From NCBI GenBank assembly GCA_019057635.1, contig DXJL01000104.1, positions 1 through 64,000 of the forward strand: 64,000 nucleotides of DNA, in the 5' to 3' direction. The stretch comes from Candidatus Heimdallarchaeota archaeon. GTDB lineage: Archaea > Asgardarchaeota > Heimdallarchaeia > Hodarchaeales > Hodarchaeaceae. The position numbers and the translations under genes are program-made. Under the pieces are notes generated by a model. The model made no database searches. It was not told the origin of the DNA and saw only the letters and a program-made list of their open reading frames with translations. Shown here piece after piece: positions 63,559 through 64,000 of the stretch (position 1 is its first letter; each line of letters opens with the position of its first letter).

Positions 63559-64000
63559 TTACATAGGATTTGAAGTTCCATCGTGCACACATAATCCTTC
63601 TACATAAGTTTGTTCAATTCTTAATTCCTTTATCTCACTGGAGTTAATTGTAAATGGCGATTTCTCTAAAATAATGAAGTCAGCATATTTACCCTTCATG
63701 ATATTGCCTAATTCATGCTCTACTGAGAGAGCTACTGCATTACTAATAGTATATGCTTTAATTGCCTCCTCAACAGATATATGGATGTCTTTTGAGGGGA
63801 AATTGACTGATTGATGTATCCCAAATAATGGAGAAAGGGGCATATTATCAGAGCCGAAAGATAGATTGGCCCTTAGCTGCAGAATTTTATTAAAACGATT
63901 TAATGAATATATTCTATCTCGTCCGAGCCGTTGCTCATATAATTCTCCAGGATATTGCCATTTCAAGAAATTAGGCTGCATTGACAGTATAATTCCCAAC
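63559..64000 (-). CDS. YtcJ-like amidohydrolase, 5' end beyond window
   Basis: Only the C-terminal 147 residues or so are in view, because the frame is open at the right edge. It contains the final metal-site strand FGSDNMPLSPLFGIHQSV, SVEEAIKAYTISNAVALSVE and the closing phrase GKYADFIILEKSPF. These belong to YtcJ-type amidohydrolases, which act on amide or exoenzyme-type substrates of unknown identity. It lies 46 bp upstream of the 2-hydroxyacid dehydrogenase on the same strand, so the two may be co-transcribed. Confidence 0.85.
   Translation of the reverse strand, partial: LGIILSMQPNFLKWQYPGELYEQRLGRDRIYSLNRFNKILQLRANLSFGSDNMPLSPLFGIHQSVNFPSKDIHISVEEAIKAYTISNAVALSVEHELGNIMKGKYADFIILEKSPFTINSSEIKELRIEQTYVEGLCVHDGTSNPM

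Overview
The window is AT-rich and reads as an archaeal chromosome. It carries RadA, an Orc1/Cdc6 initiator, a geranylgeranyl reductase for isoprenoid lipids, an archaeal DHH nuclease with DnaJ-type zinc finger, S1 and OB domains, an aldehyde ferredoxin oxidoreductase, ADP-forming acyl-CoA synthetase pieces and TATA boxes about 30 nt from starts. A protein that looks like two tandem longin/roadblock-type modules, an RGG-rich membrane protein and full-length UvrA suggest an Asgard-like lineage. That placement is inference: there is no rRNA in the window. TTG and GTG starts are common, and three genes appear to lack any ATG/GTG/TTG start.

Layout. 1-11.6 kb is catabolic: a molybdenum hydroxylase large subunit (cut by the left edge), an aldehyde ferredoxin oxidoreductase broken by a 403-bp insertion that contains a MITE-like unit, an SCP2 protein, a class II aldolase, an acyl-CoA dehydrogenase, and an fdrA / small FdrA-like protein / DUF1116 set related to bacterial oxamate transcarbamylase. 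11.7-25.4 kb holds a penicillin-acylase-like hydrolase, uvrA, a PAS histidine kinase, geranylgeranyl reductase, the two-module longin-like protein, a YbaK deacylase, an EndoIII-like protein lacking the usual catalytic Asp, and a queuosine-precursor transporter. 25.4-30.3 kb has two DUF1156 DNA methyltransferases around thymidine kinase; a third methyltransferase lies at 41.6-43.0 kb, and no restriction nuclease is visible.

31.3-34.9 kb is a damaged zone. A 1.42-kb TnpB element with near-perfect 23-bp terminal inverted repeats sits inside a histidine-phosphatase gene, and the next gene (ADP-forming acyl-CoA synthetase) is frameshifted. Two 91-92-bp solo copies of the TnpB element's right end lie at 5.95 and 49.28 kb. 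They conserve the 3' hairpin through compensatory changes, so they look like stand-alone omega-RNA-type or PATE-type elements. 35-49 kb holds a secreted subtilase, a double metallophosphoesterase with a degenerate second half, the DHH nuclease, an ABC/FtsX exporter and a coiled-coil winged-helix protein. 49.4-54.5 kb has a dehydrogenase/amidohydrolase pair, a HAD phosphatase, glycerol kinase and a THEP1-like NTPase.

54.8-57.9 kb places radA and orc1/cdc6 divergently around a 739-bp gene-free region, a candidate replication origin. 57.9-59.7 kb is a phosphate permease/DUF47 regulator operon whose permease frame has two in-frame TAG codons, although TAG is an ordinary stop elsewhere here. 59.9-62.5 kb pairs a CBS-membrane protein with an RGG/zinc-ribbon membrane protein. 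The right edge has a 2-hydroxyacid dehydrogenase and a truncated YtcJ-like amidohydrolase. No tRNA, rRNA or CRISPR array was seen.
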